A stretch of 8,060 nt of DNA from an uncultured Collinsella sp. (GTDB taxonomy: Bacteria; Actinomycetota; Coriobacteriia; Coriobacteriales; Coriobacteriaceae). Shown piece by piece: positions 1 through 5,913 of the stretch (within the stretch, counting starts at the first letter, position 1; every line of letters begins with the position of its first letter). The notes under the pieces were generated by a model. That model did not search any database. It saw only the letters and a list, made by a program, of their open reading frames with translations, and was not told the origin of the DNA. The stretch spans positions 1-8,060 of the forward strand of contig CALINZ010000074.1 of NCBI GenBank assembly GCA_938045085.1. Direction: 5' to 3'. A program made the translations under genes and the position numbers.

Positions 1-568
1 GGCGGCGAGCCGGCTTCTCGGCCTCACGCGCGGCCTCGGCAGCCGCCTCGCGCGCCTTCTCGGCAACAAACGCTGCTGCCGAGGTATCGAGCTGCACCGT
101 TGCGTGCGTGCGGGTGGGCGCGGCGACCTCGCCGGCATGCATCACGATGATGCCGCAGGTGCTCGTCTTAACAAACTCGACCATCTTGGGATCGGTGAAG
201 CCGGTCACGTCGTTGACGATCGAGGCGCCGCAGCGCACGGCCGCCTTGGCAACCGCCACATGACGCGTGTCGATCGAGACGATGGCGCCCTCCTTGGCCA
301 GCGCGCGCACCACGGGCAGCACGCGGCGAGCCTCCTCGTCGGGGTTGACCGGGGTAAAGCCGGGGCGCGTGGACTCGCCGCCCACGTCGATGATGTCGGC
401 GCCGGCGTCGAGCATCGCCAGGCCGTACTCGATGGCGGCATCCGGATCGAAGTGCTCCCCGCCATCGCTAAACGAATCGGGCGTCACGTTGAGGACGCCC
501 ATGATGCGCGGACGGTCAAAGCTGAGCTCATACTTTCCGCACCGCCATGTCTTGCTGTCGTTCGCCAT
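1..568 (-). CDS. folP: Dihydropteroate synthase, N-terminal part (runs off left edge)
   Basis: This enzyme condenses 6-hydroxymethyl-7,8-dihydropterin pyrophosphate with p-aminobenzoate to give dihydropteroate in cytosolic folate synthesis; it is the sulfonamide target. About 189 codons are visible from an ATG at 568, which has AGGAGGA (574-580) 5 nt upstream. Family motifs occur in order: MGVLNVTPDSFSDGG (residues 23-37), DIIDVGGESTRPG (58-70), SIDT (98-101) and IVNDV (117-121), with MH at 143-144. These are the pterin-binding loops of the TIM barrel. After MH, where the family usually has a short Gly-rich loop, this protein reads GEVAAPTRTHATVQLD and then an Ala/Glu/Arg-rich stretch (about 163-189) that continues to the window edge. 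That stretch looks like an insertion rather than barrel sequence. The C-terminal half, with the SxR phosphate-binding motif, lies outside. The gene follows the sirtuin gene on the same strand after a 95-bp gap. Confidence 0.93.
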   Translation of the reverse strand, partial: MANDSKTWRCGKYELSFDRPRIMGVLNVTPDSFSDGGEHFDPDAAIEYGLAMLDAGADIIDVGGESTRPGFTPVNPDEEARRVLPVVRALAKEGAIVSIDTRHVAVAKAAVRCGASIVNDVTGFTDPKMVEFVKTSTCGIIVMHAGEVAAPTRTHATVQLDTSAAAFVAEKAREAAAEAAREAEKPARR

Positions 569-590
569 GAACATCCTCCTAAAATGCCCA

Positions 591-618
591 CGCCGCCGAG
601 CTTGGGGAGCTGGCGGCG
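591..618 (-). terminator. GC-rich stem-loop between the sirtuin gene and folP
   Basis: CGCCGCC (591-597) pairs with GGCGGCG (612-618), and AGCT (599-602) pairs with AGCT (608-611). This gives an 11-bp stem with one bulged G (598) and a 5-nt loop. On the minus strand it lies downstream of the sirtuin stop. It is followed 6 nt later by a four-T run and then by the folP ribosome binding site. It could be a weak terminator for the sirtuin gene or an attenuating leader hairpin for folP. The T run is short and displaced, so termination is uncertain. The base pairing itself is read directly. Confidence 0.45.
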
Positions 619-643
619 GGGTCGCTTTGCACTCAGTCTTTCT

Positions 644-649
644 ATTGTA
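644..649 (-). promoter_or_regulatory. folP: Possible folP promoter -10 box (TACAAT)
   Basis: The minus strand carries TACAAT, one mismatch from TATAAT, about 75 bp upstream of the folP start and just after the sirtuin stop codon. No convincing -35 hexamer is at 16-18 bp; the nearest is TTGCGT with a spacer of about 19 bp. If real, folP has its own promoter and a transcript leader of about 70 nt that contains the 591-618 stem-loop. Confidence 0.3.
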
Positions 650-663
650 TCCGCGCGCGCGGG

Positions 664-1416
664 CTAGAACGCAAACGCGGCCGCGATGTCGCAAGAAATC
701 AGCAGGTCGGCATTTGCATCCTGATCGGTGGGAGCAAGGTTGCATATGGCCAGCGTATCGCCGGTAAAGTAACGCGTAAGGCCTGCCGCCGGATACACCA
801 CGAGCGAGGTCCCGCCCACAATGAGGGCATCGGCCGCGGCGATGGCGGCAACGGCACCGGTCAGCACGTGCTCGTCGAGCGGCTCCTCGTAGAGCACTAC
901 ATCGGGCTTGATGCGCCCGCCGCACGCAGGACACACAGGCGCACCCGCGGCGTCCTCGTGCTCGCGCGAGCAAATCCACTCGGCGCTATAGACCGCGCCG
1001 CACGACTGGCAAATGTTGCGATGGACCGATCCGTGCAGCTCGAACACGCGTTGCGAGCCGGCCATCTGATGCAGGCCGTCGATATTTTGCGTCACCACGG
1101 CATCAAGCTTGCCGGCGCGCTCCAGCTCGGCCAGCTTGATGTGGCAGCGGTTGGGCTTAGCGTTAAGCGCGATCATCTTGGTGCGGTAAAAGTCGAAGAA
1201 CTCGGCCGGGTGCACCTCGTAAAAGCTGTGCGAGAGCATGGTCTCGGGCGGATAGGCAAACTGCTGGTGATACAGGCCGTCCACGCTGCGGAAATCGGGG
1301 ATGCCACTCGCCGTGGAAACACCCGCGCCGCCAAAGAAGACCACGTGACTATGAGTTTCGAACAGCTCCGCCAGCGCGGCGGACGCCTGTTTGGGGTTTG
1401 ATATTTCCTGCGTCAT
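664..1416 (-). CDS. Sir2-family NAD-dependent protein deacetylase/deacylase (sirtuin)
   Basis: Sirtuins remove acetyl or other acyl groups from lysines using NAD+, releasing nicotinamide and O-acyl-ADP-ribose; this one should be cytosolic. The 250-residue length is normal for a bacterial sirtuin. NAD-binding motifs are GAGVSTASGIPDFRS (residues 30-44), TQNIDGLH (109-116) and GTSLVVYPA (202-210). The catalytic His is H128 in LHGS. A zinc ribbon is formed by two CxxC pairs (C136/C139, C162/C165), with an extra Cys at 149. The motif after the zinc ribbon reads VVLYEEPLD rather than the commoner FGE form. ATG at 1416 was chosen because GGAGG (1423-1427) lies 6 nt upstream. An in-frame ATG at 1464 would add 16 Arg/Pro-rich residues outside the conserved fold and lacks this site. 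The gene is divergent from xth. The acyl preference cannot be read from sequence, and I did not assign a cobB or npdA symbol. Confidence 0.93.
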   Translation of the reverse strand: MTQEISNPKQASAALAELFETHSHVVFFGGAGVSTASGIPDFRSVDGLYHQQFAYPPETMLSHSFYEVHPAEFFDFYRTKMIALNAKPNRCHIKLAELERAGKLDAVVTQNIDGLHQMAGSQRVFELHGSVHRNICQSCGAVYSAEWICSREHEDAAGAPVCPACGGRIKPDVVLYEEPLDEHVLTGAVAAIAAADALIVGGTSLVVYPAAGLTRYFTGDTLAICNLAPTDQDANADLLISCDIAAAFAF

Positions 1417-1529
1417 ATATGTCCTCCGTCCGTGTCTCCGGGACGGCGGCGTTCGCACTATCACTCGCGGACTCCGCCCCGCTCTTGTTGCGTTAATCTT
1501 AAGCCTGCCAACCCCGTCGAAAGGACACC
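1417..1529. promoter_or_regulatory. Divergent intergenic region between the sirtuin gene and xth
   Basis: These 113 bp must contain the promoters for both flanking genes because they are transcribed away from each other. The ribosome binding sites are clear: GGAGG on the minus strand (1423-1427), and AAAGGA on the plus strand (1520-1525), 4 nt before the xth ATG. The only AT-rich patch is around 1491-1500 (GTTAATCTTAA). No -35/-10 pair there is good enough to name. The short palindrome GCGGA-C-TCCGC (1467-1477) may be chance in GC-rich DNA. Confidence 0.4.
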
Positions 1530-2348
1530 ATGCCTCAGACTTACACCTTTGCCTCGTGGAACGTTAACGGCCTGCGCGCCGTGCTCAAAAAGGACCCGAG
1601 CTTTATCCAGATCGCGCAAGAACTCGACGTCGATATCCTGGCGTTGCAAGAGACCAAGCTGCAAGAAGGCCAGGTTGATATTGACCTGCCCGGCTATCGC
1701 CAAACCTGGAGCTACGCCGAGCGTAAAGGCTATTCGGGCACTGCGGTCTTTAGCCGCCAGGAACCGCTGTGCGTGCTGCACGCTGACGCGCTGTTACCCT
1801 ACGCCGGCGAGGGCGAGGCGGCCGAACTCGTCGCCCAAGCCGCGACCGAGGGCCGCGTCTGCGCGTTGGAGTTCGACAAGTTCTGGTTTGTGGATGTCTA
1901 CACTCCCAACGCGCAAAACGAACTCGCCCGCATCGACGTGCGCATGGCCTGGGATGATGCCTATCGCGGCTTTTTGAGCGCGCTTGAGCGCGAGAGTGGC
2001 AAACCCGTCGTGACCTGCGGCGACTTTAACGTGGCGCACGAGGAGATCGACCTTAAGAACCCCAAGTCCAACCGCGGCAACGCCGGCTTTTCGGACGAAG
2101 AACGCGGCAAGTTTACCGAGCTGCTCAACGCCGGCTTTACCGATACCTGGCGCGCGGCAAATCCGGACGTCGAGGGCGTCTACAGCTGGTGGAGCTATCG
2201 CTTTAATGCCCGCAAGAACAACGCCGGCTGGCGCATCGACTACTTCCTAGTAAGCGACGCAATCGCCGACAACGTACGCGACACCGGCATCCGCGGCGAC
2301 ATCTTTGGCAGCGACCACTGCCCCGTCACCCTCACGCTAGAGCTCTAG
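1530..2348 (+). CDS. xth: Exodeoxyribonuclease III / AP endonuclease
   Basis: This is an exonuclease III-type enzyme of the endonuclease/exonuclease/phosphatase fold. It cleaves abasic sites and trims 3' blocks in base-excision repair. The 272-residue length fits the family. Active-site residues are visible: N11 in SWNVNGLRA, metal-binding E41 in LALQETKLQ, Y124 in VDVYTPN, D165 and N167 in CGDFNVAH, D237 in WRIDYFL, and the terminal catalytic D262-H263 in SDHCP. The WWSYRFNARKNNAGWRID segment (221-238) matches the DNA-binding loop of the Xth/ExoA subgroup, and KNPKSNRGNAGFSDEER (177-192) is also typical. All catalytic positions are intact. The start at 1530 is supported by AAAGGA 4 nt upstream and by homology beginning at residue 5. 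It is transcribed away from the sirtuin gene and towards the ECF operon. No link to either neighbour's function is evident. Confidence 0.96.
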   Translation: MPQTYTFASWNVNGLRAVLKKDPSFIQIAQELDVDILALQETKLQEGQVDIDLPGYRQTWSYAERKGYSGTAVFSRQEPLCVLHADALLPYAGEGEAAELVAQAATEGRVCALEFDKFWFVDVYTPNAQNELARIDVRMAWDDAYRGFLSALERESGKPVVTCGDFNVAHEEIDLKNPKSNRGNAGFSDEERGKFTELLNAGFTDTWRAANPDVEGVYSWWSYRFNARKNNAGWRIDYFLVSDAIADNVRDTGIRGDIFGSDHCPVTLTLEL

Positions 2349-2362
2349 CCCCAAGTAATTCC

Positions 2363-2406
2363 TGGGGGGACAGAGGAAAACAGATCATGTGACCCCTCTC
2401 CCCCCA
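2363..2406. repeat. G6/C6 stem-loop after xth
   Basis: TGGGGGGA (2363-2370) is the exact reverse complement of TCCCCCCA (2399-2406). The stem extends inward, past a 2-nt bulge (2371-2372), by GAGG (2373-2376) pairing with CCTC (2395-2398), leaving an 18-nt loop. A smaller hairpin, CCCCA (2349-2353) with TGGGG (2363-2367), starts right after the xth stop codon and competes with it. No T run follows, so this is not a canonical intrinsic terminator. It could still act as a 3' end-stabilising structure or be part of a dispersed intergenic repeat. Confidence 0.55.
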
Positions 2407-2410
2407 TAAG

Positions 2411-2473
2411 TTGCGGTGGAATAGTTCCTGTTTGGGCAGCAAATAGCCAAAAACGAGAACTATTCCACCGCAA
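2411..2473. repeat. 63-bp near-palindrome with perfect 17-bp arms between convergent genes
   Basis: The left arm TTGCGGTGGAATAGTTC (2411-2427) is exactly complementary to the right arm at 2457-2473. The 29-nt centre is itself partly symmetric: TTTGG (2431-2435) faces CCAAA (2447-2451). Beyond a G/G mismatch, two more outer base pairs form (2408-2409 with 2475-2476). The element therefore reads nearly the same from both strands and would fold into one long hairpin. It lies between the 3' ends of xth and the S-component gene and is AT-richer than its surroundings. No T tract flanks it and no target duplication is visible. A bidirectional transcription barrier, a REP/MITE-type repeat or a small structured RNA are all possible. 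Confidence 0.75.
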
Positions 2474-2497
2474 GTTCGTGAGGAAACGCGAAATGCC

Positions 2498-3211
2498 TTA
2501 CAGCCCGTATTTCACGACGACACGGTTAATGCGACGGCACCAGGGCTTGTACAAGGCGGCCAAAAACACGCAGGTCGCGAGTCCGTGCGTGATATCGAAC
2601 GGCACGGCGGTGGCAAGACGTGCCACGGCACCTGCCCAAGTAAGCGGCTGTACAAAACCAATGATGTCGTAGGCGTTGATCACCACGCCGTAGAGCAGGC
2701 CCGATGCAAAGCCGTACGCCATCAGTGCCGGCATGCGCACGGTTCCATCCGCACGGTCGAACGCACCCGCATGTGCCAGCGCGCCGCCAACATAACCAAC
2801 CAGGCCCCAGGCATACATCTGCCATGGCGTCCACATGCCCTGTCCAAAAAAGAAATTGCTGGTCAGCGCCGCCAGCGCGCCAACCATAAAACCATTGCGG
2901 CGACCAAGCGTCGCCCCCGCGATAATGGCGATGGCGCTCACCGGCTTAAAATCGGGAATGGGTCCGAACAGGATGCGCCCCGCCGCGGCCAGCGCCGCCA
3001 GCACCAGTGTGGGCATAATCTGGCGCAAACCCGGACGAGATGCCTCGTAACCCGCAAAGAACAGCGCAAGCACCAACGCCACCACAACCAGCATGGCCAA
3101 CGCTGCCTGCTCAACCCCCGCCAGCAACGCGGCAGCCATCACCGCCGGCACCGCCAACAACAGCGGGATCTCCAGTTTTGCAAGCAAACGCGAGAAACGA
3201 CAGTCCGTCAT
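2498..3211 (-). CDS. ECF transporter S component (substrate-binding membrane subunit), CbrT-like
   Basis: This is the substrate-specific membrane subunit of an energy-coupling factor importer. The 237-residue protein is very hydrophobic, with about six or more membrane segments (roughly 15-31, 35-53, 64-79, 92-114, 132-148, 162-182 and 207-222). The conserved block runs from GRILFGPIPDFKP (78-90), through IIAGATLGRRNGFMVGALAAL (about 96-116), to SNFFFGQGMWTPWQM (118-132). These resemble the cobalamin-type (CbrT) S components; a vitamin substrate is likely and cobalamin is a guess from family resemblance. The C-terminal tail is basic (RRINRVVVKYG). The start at 3211 lies 4 nt after the TGA of the ATPase gene and has only a weak AGGG upstream, implying translational coupling. 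An in-frame upstream start at 3286 would overlap the ATPase gene by about 70 bp and add polar, non-family sequence. It is the last gene of the ecfT-ATPase-S operon, which supports its role. Confidence 0.88.
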   Translation of the reverse strand: MTDCRFSRLLAKLEIPLLLAVPAVMAAALLAGVEQAALAMLVVVALVLALFFAGYEASRPGLRQIMPTLVLAALAAAGRILFGPIPDFKPVSAIAIIAGATLGRRNGFMVGALAALTSNFFFGQGMWTPWQMYAWGLVGYVGGALAHAGAFDRADGTVRMPALMAYGFASGLLYGVVINAYDIIGFVQPLTWAGAVARLATAVPFDITHGLATCVFLAALYKPWCRRINRVVVKYGL

Positions 3212-3215
3212 CCCA

Positions 3216-4859
3216 TCACGCCCTATAGAACACGTTGTCGGCAAAGAAGTCGGCCGGGGGCTCCATGCAGGCAATCTCGCCGTCAAACATCATGGCAATG
3301 TCATCGGCAACCTGCTCGGCAAAATCCAGATCGTGCGTGGCCATAATGACGGTGCCGCCAGCCTTCGCATGGTCACGCAGGGCGCGGGCGATGATGCGGC
3401 GGCTCTCCAGGTCCAAGCCCTTCGTGGGCTCGTCAAGCAGCAGCAGCTCGGGGCCGATCAGCAGCAGCTTTGCCAGTGCGAGCAGCTGGCGCTGTCCGCC
3501 CGAGAGGTCGTAGGGGTGGCGCGTCTCCAGGCCGTCCAATCCCAGTTGCGCCGCACGCTCCCGCGCCAAGTTCTCGTCATATCCGCAGGCTGAAGCCCAT
3601 TCCATCAGCTCGTCGCACACCGTCTCGGCAACCAGCAATGCTTTGGGATTCTGAGGCAGCAACGCCGCCGAGGCCGCTCCGCGCACCATGCGGCCGCGCT
3701 GCAGCTTGGCGGTCTTCGCCAGCACCGAGAGCATCGTCGACTTACCGCATCCGTTGCCGCCCACGATCGCATGCACCGCACCGGCCGAAAACGACGCATC
3801 GAGCCCACGCAACACCCAGCCGGACGCTCGATCGTAGCGAAACCAACCTTCCGACAGGGTGGTAGCCGACCCAGCGTGCATTTTTTTGAGTATTCTGCTT
3901 CCATCCGTGCGCGAGAAGGCTTCCAAGCCGTTCTCGAGCGACGTTTGCGCCACAAATTCGGACGATTTGTCCAATTCCAAACTTTTTTTCGCGCTCGATA
4001 CGCCCCCGGGCGGCTCCAGAGAGCCCAAATTGTCCTCACGCCTGCTGAATACTCCGTTTTTTGCACATCGGATGGCACCCCACCCCAACGTGTCATCGGA
4101 AAACAGCGATTCTCGGCGTCCCAAAGATGCCATATCCGCCGCCTCGTGCACGCGGCCATCCTCAATCCGGTACGCACACGTCGCGTATTCGAGCATTGGG
4201 CGCGGCTGATGCGTCGCCACAACAACCGTGCAGCCCAGCTCGCGATTCACACGAAACAGCGCGTGCAGGAAATTCTTCTCGGCAACGGGATCGAGCTGAG
4301 ACGTGGGCTCGTCGAGCAGCAGCACGTGCGGGCGCAGCGCCAGAGCGGCCGCCAACGACAGCAACTGTTTGCGACCACCCGAAAGCGTGTCAGTATCGCG
4401 GTGAAGCCAATCTTCCAGCCCAAAGAAATAGCTGGTCTCAGCTACGCGACGGCGCATCTCATCACGTGCTAGCCCCAAGTTTTCCAGGCCAAACGCCATC
4501 TCGTGCCACACGGTTTCGCACACGATCTGGTTCTCGGGATCCTGGAACACATAGCCCACGCGCTCCGCCGATGCCCGCACGTCCATGTCGGCAACGTTCT
4601 CGCCCAGCACGCGCATATCGCCAGCGCGCTCGCCCGCCGGAGCGATCTCGGGCTTGAGCAGCGAGAGCAGCGTCGACTTACCCGATCCGGTACCGCCAAC
4701 AAGCAGCGCAAATGCACCTTGGGGAACAGACCAGTCGAGCCCCTCGAGCACCGCGGCATCAGCCCCGGGGTAGGCAAAGCTCAGGCTCCGCACCTCAATC
4801 GCCGGCATATCCGGGCCGCACGCAGCGCCCGACACCGGGCCCCTGTCCAACCGAGCCAT
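3216..4859 (-). CDS. Fused double-domain ECF transporter ATPase (EcfA-EcfA' on one chain)
   Basis: The 547-residue protein carries two complete ABC ATPase domains that would pair to power the importer. Domain 1 (about 20-240) has Walker A GGTGSGKST (55-63), Q-loop Q106 in VFQDPENQ, signature LSGGRKQ (159-165), Walker B LLLDEP (180-185) and H-loop H217. Domain 2 (about 336-540) has Walker A GGNGCGKST (367-375), Q403 in PQNP, signature LSGGQRQ (452-458), Walker B with D476-E477, and H509. All catalytic residues are present in both halves. Most ECF systems encode the two ATPases separately. The linker (about 245-335) is long, polar, unlike either domain and low in ABC features; residues 265-328 come from the repeat-like DNA at 3876-4066. 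The ATG at 4859 overlaps the ecfT stop as TGATG, implying coupled translation. Homology begins near residue 20, so a downstream start at M18 is possible. Confidence 0.95.
   Translation of the reverse strand: MARLDRGPVSGAACGPDMPAIEVRSLSFAYPGADAAVLEGLDWSVPQGAFALLVGGTGSGKSTLLSLLKPEIAPAGERAGDMRVLGENVADMDVRASAERVGYVFQDPENQIVCETVWHEMAFGLENLGLARDEMRRRVAETSYFFGLEDWLHRDTDTLSGGRKQLLSLAAALALRPHVLLLDEPTSQLDPVAEKNFLHALFRVNRELGCTVVVATHQPRPMLEYATCAYRIEDGRVHEAADMASLGRRESLFSDDTLGWGAIRCAKNGVFSRREDNLGSLEPPGGVSSAKKSLELDKSSEFVAQTSLENGLEAFSRTDGSRILKKMHAGSATTLSEGWFRYDRASGWVLRGLDASFSAGAVHAIVGGNGCGKSTMLSVLAKTAKLQRGRMVRGAASAALLPQNPKALLVAETVCDELMEWASACGYDENLARERAAQLGLDGLETRHPYDLSGGQRQLLALAKLLLIGPELLLLDEPTKGLDLESRRIIARALRDHAKAGGTVIMATHDLDFAEQVADDIAMMFDGEIACMEPPADFFADNVFYRA
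3876..4066. repeat. Inverted-repeat-bounded, structured element inside the ATPase linker
   Basis: The left end has GTGCA (3876-3880), then 7 nt, then GAGTATTC (3888-3895). The right end has the exact complements in mirrored order: GAATACTC (4047-4054), 7 nt, TGCAC (4062-4066). Inside are three local hairpins. The first is GAGAAGGCTT with AAGCC(G)TTCTC (about 3913-3935). The second is AATT(C)GGAC with GTCCAATT around a 5-nt loop (3955-3976). The third is GGCTC-CAGA-GAGCC (4012-4025). The stretch is AT-richer than its surroundings, with T7 at 3881-3887, T7 at 3983-3989 and T6 at 4057-4062. It stays open in the ATPase frame (residues 265-328). No target-site duplication is obvious. The base pairing is read directly; that this is a dispersed repeat or MITE is inference. 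Confidence 0.55.
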
Positions 4860-5752
4860 CAGCCAAACCTCTTCTCATCAATCGCGTGCAATGCGCAAGG
4901 CAGCATCATCCAGGCAGCGTACACGACATAGCCCAGCCACGGCGCCGACACCGAGAGCTGCGGATAAAACGAATACTGCGTCGTCGCGGTCCACGCCACC
5001 GCCACCGCGGCAGCACCAAACAGCGCGAGCCCGCCCAGCGCGGCAACATCGCCGCGCCCCAGCCGATACCGCGCATACGTCGTTCGACGCGTCGCGGCGC
5101 CCCACCCACGGGAGCGCATGGCGTCCGCGCGCTCCAGCGAATCTTCCATGCCCCAGCCCATCAACACGCTCGACGCCCGCAGGCGCGATCGCACGGGATC
5201 GGTGGGCGCGCGGCCCGGCACATCAATCGCATCCTGCACCGCCAGCACCGTACGACCGCGGCGTAAAAACTGCGGGATAAGCCTCATGCACATCGAAATC
5301 ATGAGCGCAATCACCGGTGCGGCATTGCCCAGCAGCGCGAGCACCTTGTCGTATTCGAGCATCGACGCCGCGGCCTCAAACCACAGCACGCTCGCCACAA
5401 ACAGCCCGCCCATGCACAGGCCATATACCATGCTCTCCAGATACACCGCGCGCATACCAATACGGAACAGCTCCGTCGAGCCCGAGGCGCTAAACAGCGG
5501 ATTGACCAGCGCGATAATCAAAATCACCGGCAGCTGCCAGCGAAGCGCCCCCAACGTGCGCGCAGCACCGCGCGTCGCAAGCCCGTACGCCAGCCCGCCC
5601 GCAAGCGACAGCGCGATCAGCACCGGCTGCATCGAGAACATGGTGAGCCCCAGCGTCAGCACTATATAGAGTGCCGGCACAGCCGGATGCGACATCGAGA
5701 ATGCCGCGACGGGCTCGCCGCCAAACTCCTCTTGTATGTTGTCCACGGGCAC
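4859..5752 (-). CDS. ecfT: ECF transporter transmembrane scaffold component EcfT
   Basis: EcfT is the membrane scaffold that couples the ATPases to the S component. Family sequence starts near FSMSHPAV, followed by hydrophobic helices. Numbering from the 297-residue form, membrane segments are roughly 27-57 (two helices), 73-86, 105-126, 142-160, 236-255 and 271-289. The coupling-helix motif RSRGWG (213-218, within ERADAMRSRGWG) is the Ala-Arg-Gly-type signature that docks on the ATPases; the earlier IPQFLRRGRTV segment is also typical. The start is uncertain. The frame is open to an ATG at 5917, but a minus-strand promoter (-10 at 5886-5891) would put transcription start near 5879, downstream of both upstream ATGs (5917, 5890). 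GTG at 5752 has GAGGGG 6 nt upstream and gives a normal family length. TTG at 5770 is an alternative. It is the first gene of the ECF operon, overlaps the ATPase start (TGATG), and is divergent from glmU. Confidence 0.9.
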   Translation of the reverse strand: MPVDNIQEEFGGEPVAAFSMSHPAVPALYIVLTLGLTMFSMQPVLIALSLAGGLAYGLATRGAARTLGALRWQLPVILIIALVNPLFSASGSTELFRIGMRAVYLESMVYGLCMGGLFVASVLWFEAAASMLEYDKVLALLGNAAPVIALMISMCMRLIPQFLRRGRTVLAVQDAIDVPGRAPTDPVRSRLRASSVLMGWGMEDSLERADAMRSRGWGAATRRTTYARYRLGRGDVAALGGLALFGAAAVAVAWTATTQYSFYPQLSVSAPWLGYVVYAAWMMLPCALHAIDEKRFG

Positions 5753-5884
5753 CCCCGTCCCCTCGCTCAAACGGCAGCTCCGCAGCACCGCCAACGCCGC
5801 ACGCAAGCAGCGCAAACGCCACGCCGGCGGCGCAAGCCTCAACCGCCGCAAACCAATCGCTACGCGCTCAACATATGCCTGCGG

Positions 5885-5890
5885 TATCAT
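5885..5890 (+). promoter_or_regulatory. glmU: Possible glmU -10 box (TATCAT), overlapping the divergent promoter
   Basis: TATCAT on the plus strand is one mismatch from TATAAT and would give a leader of about 49 nt before glmU. No recognisable -35 lies at 16-18 bp. The hexamer shares five bases with the minus-strand -10 of the ECF operon, so polymerase binding for the two directions would be mutually exclusive. A second AT-rich hexamer, TATAAC (5925-5930), is too close to the start codon to leave room for the ribosome binding site. Confidence 0.3.
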
Positions 5891-5913
5891 ATTGCGCCGT
5901 GTATCGTTTCCAA
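5886..5913 (-). promoter_or_regulatory. Predicted promoter of the ECF operon
   Basis: On the minus strand, TTGGAA (5908-5913) and TATGAT (5886-5891) are separated by 16 bp. They match the sigma-70-type consensus at 4 of 6 and 5 of 6 positions. Transcription would start near 5879, leaving a leader of about 125 nt before the preferred GTG start of ecfT. I looked in that leader for the conserved B12-box of a cobalamin riboswitch and did not find it. Confidence 0.5.

Noticed and set aside
868..1401. A plus-strand open frame of 177 codons across the sirtuin gene
   Set aside because: It is the shadow of a gene with intact Sir2 motifs, lacks a ribosome binding site and has no recognisable motif.
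1417..1464. Upstream ATG at 1464 for the sirtuin gene
   Set aside because: It adds 16 Arg/Pro-rich residues outside the Sir2 fold, whereas ATG 1416 has GGAGG at the right spacing.
1467..1477. Short palindrome GCGGA-C-TCCGC as an operator between the sirtuin gene and xth
   Set aside because: Five-base arms are common by chance in GC-rich DNA and no second copy is nearby.
3605..4225. A 206-codon minus-strand open frame overlapping the ATPase linker in another frame
   Set aside because: It is Arg/Trp-rich with no start signal and overlaps both ATPase domains of the real gene. It may recur wherever the linker repeat occurs, but that would reflect the repeat and not a protein.
5753..5880. Cobalamin riboswitch in the leader of the ECF operon
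   Set aside because: I searched by eye for the conserved B12-box and its core motifs, prompted by the CbrT-like S component, and did not find them. A covariance-model scan would settle it.
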